Shown here in pieces: positions 1 to 8,363 of a DNA stretch of 41,543 nt. A model generated the notes under the pieces. That model was not told where the DNA came from. It worked only from the letters and a program-made list of their open reading frames with translations, and ran no database searches. Both the position numbers and the translations under genes were made by a program. The first letter of the stretch is position 1; the number at the start of each line of letters is the position of its first letter. Source of the DNA: Spirochaetota bacterium (GTDB lineage: Bacteria; Spirochaetota; UBA4802; JAFGDQ01); the NCBI GenBank assembly GCA_016932015.1, contig JAFGDQ010000091.1:1-41543 (forward strand). The letters run 5' to 3'.

Positions 1-127
1 TCAAGTCATTATACTTGAAATTTATAGATTAAGTCGTAAAGAGATGTCTTGACTGAGCAGGTCTCTTTAAAAAAACGCTACCAAAATATTAGTAATTATT
101 TAAATTTACATAAAACAGGAAATAATT

Positions 128-640
128 ATGGAACCGGTTTTAATTCATCAGTCAGTAACTATATTATGCGACGGGAATAACATTGAGCGAAGCATACATG
201 ATCTTTCTAAAACAAAAAATGCAATGATCAATTTCGACAGCCTGATCCCGAAATTGCTGAATAACAGGGGTTTGAAAAGATTGTACTATTTCAGAGAAGG
301 CAAGTCTATTTCATCTAAGTTTGCGGATAGATTACATGAAAATTATTACGGAACAGTTATTCCGTGCCATAAGTCCGCAGATATACCGCTTACTATTAAA
401 GCTACGCAGCTTGCTTCCAAAGTTGACACTATAATAATTATGTCGGGAGATTCGGATTTTGTAGATCTGGTTACTCATTTGAAAGGTGAGGGTGTCCGTG
501 TAGAGATTGCCGCTATAAAGAAAACAACAGCACAAATTTTAATGGATGAAGCTGATTATTTTCATGAAATAACAGAAGAAGACTGGTTTGTGTATAAATC
601 TCCAGGAAAGACGAAGAAACAAAAGAAAAAACTTTTTTAA
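128..640 (+). CDS. NYN-domain protein (LabA/DUF88-like, PIN-fold)
   Basis: This 170-residue protein matches the NYN/LabA group of PIN-fold proteins, which bind a divalent metal through clustered aspartates and are often RNases. The visible signature is DGNN at residues 15-18, KSAD at 82-85 and SGDSDF at 106-111, spaced as in the family, so the acidic pocket (D15, D85, D108, D110) looks intact. The C-terminus ends in a lysine-rich tail (KTKKQKKKLF) that could contact nucleic acid; that is inference. The start is supported by an AGGA ribosome site about 7 bases upstream. It stands alone, with no operon partner visible. There is no signal peptide, so it should be cytoplasmic. The substrate cannot be told from sequence. 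Confidence 0.85.
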   Translation: MEPVLIHQSVTILCDGNNIERSIHDLSKTKNAMINFDSLIPKLLNNRGLKRLYYFREGKSISSKFADRLHENYYGTVIPCHKSADIPLTIKATQLASKVDTIIIMSGDSDFVDLVTHLKGEGVRVEIAAIKKTTAQILMDEADYFHEITEEDWFVYKSPGKTKKQKKKLF

Positions 641-721
641 TCGTTTATATAAATAAAGCAGTCATTCATTGCGAACAACCGTTCATATGCAGTTAACGCT
701 GAGGATGAGTACGGGCGGTTA

Positions 722-743
722 GGGGCAATTCATGAATTGCCCC
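722..743. repeat. Perfect 22-bp palindrome, REP-like
   Basis: Each half reads GGGGCAATTCA and the two halves are exact reverse complements with no spacer. It lies in the 185-base gap after the NYN gene, about 80 bases past its stop, with GC-rich flanks that stand out from AT-rich surroundings. It could act as an extragenic palindromic element or a hairpin; no T-run follows it, so a classical terminator is unlikely. Copy number outside this window is unknown. Confidence 0.6.
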
Positions 744-825
744 GCAAAATTACCCCTGCAGTTGAAAATGAAATTTTACCTCTGTATTTTTATTCATTTG
801 AGCATAACTATAAAGGAGGAAATAA

Positions 826-1207
826 ATGTCTGGAAAATATGATCAGTATTTTGTGAACCCTCCCTGTACACAATTCGAAGCAAGGGATCATTTTAATAGC
901 GCTATTTGTGTATGTTTAGACCAGAGTAATAAATCCAATTGTGGATTTTTTTCTTTTTAAAAACATCTCATTTTTAACAGGAATGATTGCAATATTTTTA
1001 TTCTGGTGCGCTGGAATGTACAATTCTGTTAGACTGGTTTTTTACAAGGAAAAAATAAAAGCAGAAGGAATAGAGACTGCTCTGACAGGCGGACAGTCTG
1101 TAAATCTTGCTTTCCATGATGCTGTGGTGATTGCAACATTTATTCAAATATCAAATTTAGTCGTTTCGATCATTCCTAAATTGAAAAGCAGAAAAAATAA
1201 CAGGTAA
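826..1207 (+). pseudogene. Small membrane protein gene split by a T-run frameshift
   Basis: An excellent ribosome site (AAGGAGG) precedes ATG 826. This frame reads 44 codons and stops at 958-960. The next frame, open from GTG 941 to 1207, continues with clear membrane-protein character (hydrophobic stretch after FLTGMIAIFLFW and a basic C-terminus). The frames overlap across T7-C-T5. If the T7 run (946-952) were T6, one continuous protein of about 126 residues would result, its N-terminal half soluble and cysteine-containing. No family is recognised. Alternatives are two overlapping genes, a programmed frameshift or a sequencing error. The lack of a ribosome site near 941 favours one broken gene. 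Confidence 0.5.
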
Positions 1208-1248
1208 TAATTTTCACAAATATTAATAATATAGTATCAAAGTATATT

Positions 1249-2076
1249 ATGCCGGAAAAGACTTTTAGCAAATGTCAAAGAAAAGCAGCTCTTATAAGCG
1301 GAGGAGTATTTCATTTATATCATGACGGCATAGCTGACGGGATGGCCGTATTTTTACCGTTGTGGCATATGGATTTCGGACTTTCACTCGCCAGTGTGGG
1401 TTTGCTGGTAACATGCTTTGAAGGAGCCGCAGGCATTTTTCAGATTCCAGCAGGATTTCTCGGTGAAAGATTTGGTGAACGGAAATTATTAGTTACAGGC
1501 ACTCTGATGACAGCAATAGCATTTGCCTGTATGTGGATGGCAGGAGGATTGATTTCTCTTATAACACTTTTAATTATAGGAGGGGTTGGTGCTGCTGTAC
1601 AGCATCCGCTTGCCTCTTCCATGATTTCCAGAGTATACAACGACAAAGGACGTCGTCTGGCTTTAGGTACGTATAATTTTTCGGGAGATATAGGTAAATT
1701 TTCATTTCCTGCACTGGCTGCTGTTGCTTTAAATAGAATGGGATGGCGTCCGATTTGTACAATACTTGGAATTTTCGGATGCTTCTTAACTGCCGTACTG
1801 TTTCCATTTCTCAAACGTGCTCATTCCGGTGATAAAATTGCTCATACAAAAGAACAACAAAAATTCCCGTTTTTCGGGAAATGGGGCATTGAAAACAGTA
1901 GTGCTTTTGCTGTACTGTCTTCCATCGGAATTATAGATACAGCAGTACGTATCGGGGTCGTAAGTTTTTTACCGTTTCTGTTTATTCAAAAAGGAATATG
2001 TCCGGAATCTGCTGGATTCGCACTCTCATTGCTGCTTATAGGAGGAGCTGCAGGCAAGTTCATATGCGGCTGTTAA
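1249..2076 (+). pseudogene. MFS transporter, 3'-truncated
   Basis: This is the first 275 residues of a major facilitator superfamily permease of the fosmidomycin-resistance-like/sugar-phosphate type. About eight transmembrane segments are visible, with the conserved loop 2-3 motif as GFLGERFGERK near residues 73-83. Full-length members have about 400 residues and 12 helices. Here the frame stops right after AGKFICGC, where relatives carry on with another GWLGDR-like loop and four more helices. The sequence beyond the stop belongs to a different gene (a ferredoxin), so truncation by deletion is the simplest reading. No clear ribosome site precedes ATG 1249. A truncated permease with eight helices is unlikely to function. 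Confidence 0.75.
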
Positions 2077-2522
2077 CGTATTTTTCAGATCTTCCTTGTG
2101 ATGAAGGCCCCTGGTTCCCGGTTCGACGTATGGAAACTTGTGAAAAGTGCAAAGCCTGCATTACAGCCTGTCCGACAGATGCCATCGAATCAAATCAGCA
2201 TATTGTTAATACTTCAAAATGTCTGACATTTCTGAACGAGTTTGCAGGTGAGTTTCCTGACTGGGTAAATAAAGATGCGCATAACAGTATTATAGGCTGC
2301 ATGAAATGTCAGGACTGCTGTCCGAAAAACGCGCACAATAAGAATAATATTTTAAAAGGAGTCACATTCACAGAGAAAGAAACGTTGGAATTGTTAATAC
2401 ATGAAATTGATGAACCGTACACTGGTTCACTGAAAAACAAAATAAAAGCTACCGGTATTTCTTCAGATATGTCGAAAATGCTGCTGCGTAATTTAAGAGT
2501 GCTGCTGCAGAATATCAGTTAA
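2064..2522 (+). pseudogene. C-terminal part of a QueG-like 4Fe-4S protein
   Basis: The reading frame encodes two 4Fe-4S cluster motifs: CEKCKACITACP (C-x2-C-x2-C-x3-C-P) and CMKCQDCCP (C-x2-C-x2-C-C-P). Upstream, LTYFSDLPCDEGPWFPVRR resembles the segment preceding the clusters in epoxyqueuosine-reductase-like (QueG/DUF1730) proteins, which have 300 or more residues. The N-terminal cobalamin/substrate domain is absent. The frame runs upstream into MFS coding sequence, out of frame with it. ATG 2064 lacks a ribosome site. The fragment is therefore a 5'-truncated remnant left by the same deletion that cut the transporter; a short standalone ferredoxin translated from 2064 is possible but less likely. 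Confidence 0.7.
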
Positions 2523-2709
2523 CGTAAATTCGAATTAAGCCGCTTAATAACTCAGCATCCGGTTAGCATTAAATAATGCAGAATCAGGTTTGAAATACGG
2601 TATTTACAAGAAAAATATTGAAATTATACTATCACCGCAGAAATGTATCTCCAAAAGAAACTTTTTAAAGATTTCTGTTCGCGGGTTTTTGTGAAGTATT
2701 TTGTTTTAT

Positions 2710-2736
2710 GTGATATTGTGATAATTGTGATAATAA
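2710..2736. repeat. Short GTGATAatt tandem repeat
   Basis: Three near-identical 8-9 base units (GTGATATT, GTGATAATT, GTGATAATA) lie in tandem, about 30 bases beyond the stop of the minus-strand binding-protein gene. The rest of the 242-base gap 2523-2764 holds only AT-rich sequence and a small hairpin (GCATTA/TAATGC). Role unknown; may be chance in AT-rich DNA. Confidence 0.3.
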
Positions 2737-2764
2737 GGAAAAGAAGTAAATGCTATGGCTGCGT

Positions 2765-3517
2765 TTATTTTTTCAATAAACTTTCAGCCATTTGGTTATA
2801 GACACCTGCTTTAAATAAAGGTGCATTAATTTTTTCAAATTTTTCAGCAAGTATCCGGCCTTTTTCTGTTTTTTGAAAAAGACAGTAAACATTTATTTTT
2901 TTTACCGGAAGTAGAATGATTCTGTACTTTTCGCTTATTCCCATAAGTTTCAGTTCATACATAAGTGATAAATGATTGATGTGAAGAAATGCATCTGTTC
3001 TTCTTGCGTCGAGCATTCCGATAAATCTTTGGAAATAATCAGCCCCGTAAACAAGTTCTATTTTAATTTTTTCATGACGAATCAATGGAGGTATAAACCC
3101 CCCTTCGAGAAAACCGATCCTTAAATTGAACAGTTCCTCTTTTTTTCGGATTATTTTTAACGGGCTGTCTTTCCGGACTACAAGACAGGTGGTAATCCGG
3201 GATAATGGTGTTTTCGGGAAGATAAATTTAGCTTCTCTCTCCTTTATTTTGGTCATATTCGGAATCAGGTCTATAGTTCCGTCTTCAAGCATTTTAATTA
3301 TTCTCATTGCAGGGAACGGGCCAATGGCTTCAACTGTTACATTCATCTCAGGAGCAATATGTTTCTTCCAGAAGTCAATTGCAACACCGCCTGTTTTTTT
3401 ATCAGGACCTGTTTCCATCATGAATGGCGGAAGAGTAAATGTACCTATTTTTACGGTTTCCTGTGCGGAAAGAAAGGCAGGTAAAAATAAAAATATGATT
3501 AAAATAATTTTTTTCAT
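2765..3517 (-). CDS. Periplasmic substrate-binding protein (SBP_bac_3 type)
   Basis: This 250-residue protein has a typical signal peptide (MKKIILIIFLFLPAFLSA) and a body matching the family 3 extracellular solute-binding proteins. KIGTFTLPPFMM at the mature N-terminus, GGVAIDFWKK, and GTIDLIPNMTKIKEREA correspond to the strand/ligand-contact motifs of amino-acid binding proteins. It should fold as two lobes in the periplasm. No permease or ATPase gene is next to it, so it may serve a distant ABC system or act as a ligand sensor, as many orphan members of this family do. The start is supported by AAGGAAG 6 bases upstream. It is transcribed alone; the ligand cannot be read from the sequence. 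Confidence 0.85.
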   Translation of the reverse strand: MKKIILIIFLFLPAFLSAQETVKIGTFTLPPFMMETGPDKKTGGVAIDFWKKHIAPEMNVTVEAIGPFPAMRIIKMLEDGTIDLIPNMTKIKEREAKFIFPKTPLSRITTCLVVRKDSPLKIIRKKEELFNLRIGFLEGGFIPPLIRHEKIKIELVYGADYFQRFIGMLDARRTDAFLHINHLSLMYELKLMGISEKYRIILLPVKKINVYCLFQKTEKGRILAEKFEKINAPLFKAGVYNQMAESLLKK

Positions 3518-3872
3518 TTTTACTTCCTTAAAAAAATTTTTCCTTCTTCTGAGAAATTAAATTAAAAAGGATTTTTTTAAAAAAATTATATTGTATAACT
3601 ATTAAAAAGTCAATGCTGTTTTAATAATATAACTATTCAGCTTTATTCGTGCCGTCCTCAGGCAGCAGATTAAGCGTACCGGCAGCAAACTTTGCAAATT
3701 TACCGCCTTATAGTAATTTTCGCTTTCAAAATATACCGGACTGTCATATAATTACTGTATAATTATAAAGGATAACTGTAACTGCACTGCTCTTTCCGGA
3801 GAATCAAATATAAGGAGATTCAATTCAGAACAGGAATGTTTATTTAATCAAAATATTTCAAGGTGAGTAATT
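3518..3872. other. Divergent intergenic region
   Basis: These 355 bases separate the divergent binding-protein gene (minus) and FIST gene (plus), so both promoters should lie here. A TATAAT occurs at 3758-3763 and another at 3747-3752, but neither has a good -35 partner at 16-18 bases. No reading frame of note and no long inverted repeat was found. Confidence 0.4.
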
Positions 3873-5099
3873 ATGAAAGTAAGTACTGGCTTCAGTCTCT
3901 CAAAAGATGCCTCGGTGATTGTTCTTGAAATAGCAGAGCAAATCAGGACAACATCTGTTAATAAATACAAGAATGACATACTCCTCGCATTTTGCAGCTC
4001 ATCCATAGACTATTCTTCTTTTTTCACACAATTACGTAATGAATTTAAAGAAACACCTGTAATCGGCGGCGGAGTAATAGGCGTTATAACCAACCATCAG
4101 TATGAGTACAGCAATCCTGTTTCAGGGGTAATGCTGATACAGGGTGATGATTATATATACAGGTTCGGCTATGTAAAAGGTTTTAATAAAAACGAAATTG
4201 AATCCGGTGAAAAATTAATTGATGAGATCGGAGTGGAAGAAGACGATAGAGCATTAATGATATTTTTCGAATCCGCTGCAAGTGAAGCCTGTGAAGGACA
4301 TCCTCCGGTACTGAACCACTCAACTCTGCTTTGTGACGGTATTTATAAAAAGATGCCGGAAACTACCATGCTAACCGGTGCGGGCTTGGTGGGTGATTTG
4401 AGCTTTGGCAAATCGTTTCAATTTTGCGGAGATGCGGTTTGCAAAGATTCTGCGCTGGGCCTTATGTTCTGCGGGCCGGTCAGGGCATTCAGCCGGGTTT
4501 TTCACGGATGTACACCTTTGGATGGTATCTATCATACCATAACGAAAGTAACCAATAACGGAATTATTGAGGAACTGGATGGAGAGCCCGTTGTCGGGAT
4601 TATAGATAATATTTTCAGGGACAAAAGCTGGCGTAATGAAAATCCCTTGAAGCTTTTGACACTCGGCATCAATAAAGGAGAAAAGTATTGTGATTTTATT
4701 GAAACCAATTATGTGAACCGGCTGATAGTTGGAATTTCTCCGGATGAAAAAGGCATTATCCCTATTGAGCCTTTCTTTCACGAGGGTGATGAGATCCAGT
4801 TTATGCTGCGGGATAATAACAGGATGATTGAAACAGCGGGACAGGGCGCACAGGCTTTGATGGATAAAATTTTATTTGAACATAAAAAACCTTATTTTGC
4901 TTTTTATATTAATTGTTCAGGCAGAGCCGGCAAATATTGCAATAGTTTAAATGAAGAGGCTATTGAAGTACAAAATATAATGAATAAACATCATATCCCT
5001 CTTTTGGGAATTTATTCCGGTGTTGAGATTGCCCCCTACAATAATAGAAGCATCGGGCTTGACTGGACAGGTGTATTGTTTATCTTAACGGAGGAATAA
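3873..5099 (+). CDS. FIST-domain sensory protein
   Basis: The 408-residue protein has the two halves of a FIST sensor: FIST_N (about residues 20-215; PVIGGGVIGVIT and the LTGAGLVGDLSFG region are typical) and FIST_C (about 225-390; ending in IPLLGIYSGVEIAPYNNR). FIST domains are predicted small-ligand (possibly amino acid) sensors. Usually they are fused to or encoded beside kinases, chemoreceptors or cyclases. Here no output domain is fused. The stop is one base before the next ATG (5101), so the two proteins are co-translated and probably partners. Start supported by AAGGTGAG upstream. It has no signal peptide, so it is cytoplasmic. The ligand is unknown. Confidence 0.9.
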   Translation: MKVSTGFSLSKDASVIVLEIAEQIRTTSVNKYKNDILLAFCSSSIDYSSFFTQLRNEFKETPVIGGGVIGVITNHQYEYSNPVSGVMLIQGDDYIYRFGYVKGFNKNEIESGEKLIDEIGVEEDDRALMIFFESAASEACEGHPPVLNHSTLLCDGIYKKMPETTMLTGAGLVGDLSFGKSFQFCGDAVCKDSALGLMFCGPVRAFSRVFHGCTPLDGIYHTITKVTNNGIIEELDGEPVVGIIDNIFRDKSWRNENPLKLLTLGINKGEKYCDFIETNYVNRLIVGISPDEKGIIPIEPFFHEGDEIQFMLRDNNRMIETAGQGAQALMDKILFEHKKPYFAFYINCSGRAGKYCNSLNEEAIEVQNIMNKHHIPLLGIYSGVEIAPYNNRSIGLDWTGVLFILTEE

Positions 5100-5100
5100 T

Positions 5101-5535
5101 ATGACTGATATCTTTAGCCGGATTACTTTCGGGAAAAAATTTTCACGGTTAGAAGGACAGCTGGCAGATAAGCAGAAAGAAGTCGACTATTATAAAAAAG
5201 TTGCGCAGGAGGCAGGCCAGAAAAGGCTGCTCGAGGTTTATCAAATGACCAAGCTGATCGAAGAGAAAGAAATTGCTGAACAGGAGAGGGAAAAGGTCAT
5301 AGAAGAGCTTAAGACCGCTCTGAATGAAGTTAAAACGCTTCAGGGTTTTATTCCCATCTGTGCTTCATGTAAAAAAATACGTGATGATACAGGTTACTGG
5401 AACTCAATAGAAAAATATATTCAGGAGCATTCTGACGCAACATTCAGTCACGGCCTTTGTCCTGAGTGCCTTGAAAAAATTTACGGCAAAGAGGAATGGT
5501 ATAACAAATTTAAAAATAAAGATGCCGGGAAATAG
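5101..5535 (+). CDS. Coiled-coil protein with C-terminal CxxC/CxxC sensor-associated domain
   Basis: The protein has 144 residues. Residues 15-80 are charged and heptad-like, predicting a coiled coil. Residues 82-128 form a compact module often seen at the C-terminus of PAS-containing sensor kinases and response regulators: GFIPICASCKKIRDDTGYW then FSHGLCPECLEKIYG. It carries two cysteine pairs (C87/C90 and C120/C123) plus H110 and H117, which could hold a metal or heme or make redox disulfides; which one is not known to me. The gene begins one base after the FIST stop, whose GGAGGAATAAT tail provides the ribosome site. I infer a two-protein sensor, with FIST detecting the ligand and this protein relaying or sensing redox state. 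Confidence 0.75.
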   Translation: MTDIFSRITFGKKFSRLEGQLADKQKEVDYYKKVAQEAGQKRLLEVYQMTKLIEEKEIAEQEREKVIEELKTALNEVKTLQGFIPICASCKKIRDDTGYWNSIEKYIQEHSDATFSHGLCPECLEKIYGKEEWYNKFKNKDAGK

Positions 5536-5538
5536 AAG

Positions 5539-5588
5539 CAGGTTCGTATTTGTGCATGTATGTGCAAATACCTGACTTACATTTTTTT
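5539..5588 (+). terminator. Rho-independent terminator of the FIST operon
   Basis: A hairpin formed by GTATTTG-GCA and TGCAAATAC arms, closed below by CAGG/CCTG, is followed by a T7 run at 5582-5588. It starts 4 bases past the stop of the CxxC protein gene. The remaining sequence up to 5796 is AT-rich and shows no other gene. Confidence 0.7.
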
Positions 5589-5796
5589 ACTCTATCGCCC
5601 GGGAAAATGGGTTACAGATTAGAACTGCAATGATTCGGAAAACCTGAATATTCTTTCAAAAAAACATATCTTTTATGGATCAATAAATCGATATATTAAG
5701 GATGATTTCATCAAAAAAATTATCATTTTAATTTTTTAAATTCAACGTTCTGACTTAAAGGAATATAGCCAATATTATCAGAACAGGAGTTGATCA

Positions 5797-6792
5797 ATGA
5801 AGACGTTCTTAGGATTTATTCTTATTTTTTTATTTGTTCTTAGTATGAATATTTCGCAGTTGGCGAATGCAGAAGTGTATTCCGGTATACCGCGAACCAT
5901 TGCACATGATTTTCTTGATCTGGAAAAACCGCTTGGAGCCGGGATAGAACATGAAAAATATTTAAACAAACTGATCAATAAAGCAGCAGCAAGAATAACT
6001 GTTAAAAAGGATTACACCACGGAAGAAGCAATTAAGACAATGTCGGTTATTTACCATATCCTTAAGGAAGAGGGATTTGTTTTTAAATCAAATTTGTTAT
6101 TGTATACCGGTCTTGAAAGAAAAACTATAGATTGTGATACTTACTCAGCGCTTTATACTGCTGTTTCCGAAGTGCTTCGTATTCCGGTTATTCCGGTATA
6201 CGCGCCGAATCATAGTTTTGTAAGATTCAACTTCAATAACGGAACATATCTTAACTGGGAGCCGATTGAAGGTAAACATTACCCTGACGCGTACTATACT
6301 AAAAAATTAAAAATCGCAGACCAGTCAATTAAACTCGGAGTTTATCTGAAGAGTTTAAGCAGAAAGGAATTCACAGGCGTGGAATACAACAATATCGGCG
6401 CGTATCTGATGACTAAGAAAAAATTCAAAGAATCAGTTTCATATTTTGATGAAGCTATAAAATTATATCCTAAATTTTCATCTGCGTATCATAACAGGGG
6501 AACAGCTTATTACGCGGTCAATAAAACAGATCAGGCATTTACCAATCTGGATTACGCAAACAATCTTGATCCTATGCGCTCAACAACACATAATACATTG
6601 GGTGATATCTATCTGGACCGTAAAGATTATATGAAGGCTTTTGACCGGTACGCGGAAAGCATAAAGCTTGATCCAAAAAATTATGCACCGTACTATGGCC
6701 TTGGAATCATAATGCAGAATACAGGAAAGAGTAAAGAAGCTGATGAGTGGTTCAGGAAATCGGAAGAAATAAAAAAAGTTTACGGCAATTAG
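5797..6792 (+). CDS. Exported transglutaminase-like / TPR protein
   Basis: The protein has 331 residues and an N-terminal signal peptide (residues 1-25, ending ANA). Residues 50-165 resemble a transglutaminase-like (SirB1-type) domain with a plausible catalytic set: C113 in IDCDTYS, H139 in APNHSFVRF and the acidic NWEP at 153-156. Residues 195-330 contain four TPR repeats (for example YNNIGAYLMTKKKFKESVSY and the following AYHNRGTAYYAVNKTDQA). Such proteins may act as periplasmic cysteine proteases, amidases or scaffolds; the actual substrate is unknown. CAGGAG 7 bases upstream supports the start. It is a single gene ending at a hairpin shared with a convergent gene. Confidence 0.8.
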   Translation: MKTFLGFILIFLFVLSMNISQLANAEVYSGIPRTIAHDFLDLEKPLGAGIEHEKYLNKLINKAAARITVKKDYTTEEAIKTMSVIYHILKEEGFVFKSNLLLYTGLERKTIDCDTYSALYTAVSEVLRIPVIPVYAPNHSFVRFNFNNGTYLNWEPIEGKHYPDAYYTKKLKIADQSIKLGVYLKSLSRKEFTGVEYNNIGAYLMTKKKFKESVSYFDEAIKLYPKFSSAYHNRGTAYYAVNKTDQAFTNLDYANNLDPMRSTTHNTLGDIYLDRKDYMKAFDRYAESIKLDPKNYAPYYGLGIIMQNTGKSKEADEWFRKSEEIKKVYGN

Positions 6793-6877
6793 CCGGAAGT
6801 TTATGGTGATCATTCATTTTCCAGAATACTGCAAACCGGTCATTATTCATGCCGGTACCTTTACATCTCCATATATC

Positions 6878-6903
6878 AGGAGGTACACGCAGCGGTACCT
6901 CCT
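6878..6903. terminator. Bidirectional terminator-like hairpin
   Basis: A perfect 9-bp stem AGGAGGTAC/GTACCTCCT with an 8-base loop sits between the convergent TPR gene and lipoprotein gene, 10 bases from the latter's stop. There is no long T-run, so it may work as a transcript-end stabiliser or weak terminator for both. Confidence 0.55.
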
Positions 6904-6913
6904 GTGGTTAGTA

Positions 6914-7597
6914 TTAATTTCTTCCCTGTTTTACCAGTTCAAGAGCTTTATAAGCTTTCATTTCTCCGGTATCCGGATCAGGATAAACAGAATAGCTTGC
7001 CACATGTCCGAATTTTGCTTTCGGGTTCATCAGAAACACAACTATATTTTCTGAATCGTCACTTTTTGACATTATGCCTTTGACTGAAAATATACCTGCA
7101 GGAACTTTAATTCTTGTGGGGATGCCCCATTTCTTCAATTGCGAAGCACTGACAGGTTTTGCAGCGTAATAATTATCGTCTCCCTGTTTTGCTATTTTCA
7201 GTGGAGTTCTTTCGCCTGAATCGGCATCAATTAAAAATCCTTTTACTACATTGCCCTTGTAATCGCTTGTTATTTCAAAAACAAGGTTGTTCATAAAACT
7301 TGCACCTATCATGCTGGTGGAGATTTCCTGGCGTATGGTTAAATGTCCACTTCCTTTTTTAACAATTTTAAAAGTAGTTGTTGTTTCACCGGTCATCATT
7401 GACGCAGTTGCATCATTTTTCATTTCATCGTTCTTAACGGATTTAAGCACCGCATAATCTCCTTTCGCGGCGCCGGAATGGATATCAATTTTATTGGATA
7501 TTGGTGTGTCCTTTGCAGCATTTTTTACTATGCTGCTTAAACATCCGATAGTTGAGACTGCCATTAACAATAACAGTATTGCTGTGACTTTTTTCAT
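6914..7597 (-). CDS. Lipoprotein of unknown function
   Basis: The protein has 227 residues. I place the start at 7597, because CAGGAG lies 6 bases upstream and the protein then begins with a classic lipoprotein signal MKKVTAILLLLMAVSTIGC (lipid cysteine C19); the frame extends 24 codons further upstream without a signal-like sequence. The mature part is rich in beta-prone segments, with no domain I recognise. Phrases such as YAVLKSVKNDEM and MMTGETTTTFKIVKKG suggest a compact beta-sandwich, as in proteins measuring physical state changes; this is speculation. It is a single gene on the minus strand. It should be anchored in the inner or outer membrane facing the periplasm. Confidence 0.75.
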   Translation of the reverse strand: MKKVTAILLLLMAVSTIGCLSSIVKNAAKDTPISNKIDIHSGAAKGDYAVLKSVKNDEMKNDATASMMTGETTTTFKIVKKGSGHLTIRQEISTSMIGASFMNNLVFEITSDYKGNVVKGFLIDADSGERTPLKIAKQGDDNYYAAKPVSASQLKKWGIPTRIKVPAGIFSVKGIMSKSDDSENIVVFLMNPKAKFGHVASYSVYPDPDTGEMKAYKALELVKQGRN

Positions 7598-8363
7598 TGT
7601 ATTCTCCTGAAAGTATGTGATCAGAACCTGCCACATTATCTTTAATACCTGCATAATGAATAACTGCAATACTTTCGCCGGAGGCGAAGGCAGTATTCAT
7701 TTCGCATTCTAAAAGACAAAAGGGGTACTATTGTCTTTCTGTATAAAACAAACGGGAAAAATTATGTCAACAGTAATACTCCGTAAATGAAAAACAGAGA
7801 TATTATTTACTGTATCGATAAAAAATGTGTTGATAATTTTAATGAAACAAGTAAAGTTTAATGTATATCAAATTTCCGCCGAACAATTTTTACCTTCTAA
7901 AATATTATTCAGGATGATGATCATTAAAAAAATATGGCAGATCCTGATTGAAATTAATATCTCGTTATTAAATCAGTTCATTTTGTAACTGGACTTCCTT
8001 AACTTTGATCTACATAAGCTTATGCCTGTTGCATTCAGTGCTTATCATCCATTGTAACGAAAGATAGTATTTGAACGCTCCGTCCGGAAGGATATGGGAA
8101 ATATATTAAAAGTGTTTTAAATATTATGTTTCAAGGCGCAGGACTCTTTTTTAATTAAATTATACACGCTTTGAAAATAGACAGGAATATCTGTTCTATA
8201 GCCGTGTTCAGTTATAATACCGTATTTTATTAAAGAATTAAGTCCTGTATTGTATATATTGCTGATATGGAATCTGACGGATGTGCAGTGGTATCGGGAT
8301 ATATACAGATAGCAGGTTCCTGTGCTGAGTTATTATCACTCCATACGAATAAAGGAGAAGATA
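7598..8363. other. Long divergent intergenic region with two hairpins
   Basis: These 766 bases separate the lipoprotein (minus) from the porin operon (plus). Two hairpins lie in the lipoprotein leader: TTTCGCC-GGA-GGCGAAG around 7674-7690 and AAAGACAA/TTGTCTTT at 7712-7738. A partial FNR-type site, TTGAT-N4-ATAAG, lies near 8006. TATAAT at 8213-8218 could be the -10 box for the porin operon. No credible gene is seen on either strand. Confidence 0.4.

Noticed and set aside
1..127. Stem AAAGAGA/TCTCTTT near 39-76
   Set aside because: The loop is long and the stem is followed by A and not T on the coding strand; not a terminator.
8000..8025. FNR/CRP-like site TTGAT-N4-ATAAG upstream of the porin operon
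   Set aside because: Only one half matches well and it is more than 330 bases from the start codon; kept as a note in the intergenic entry.
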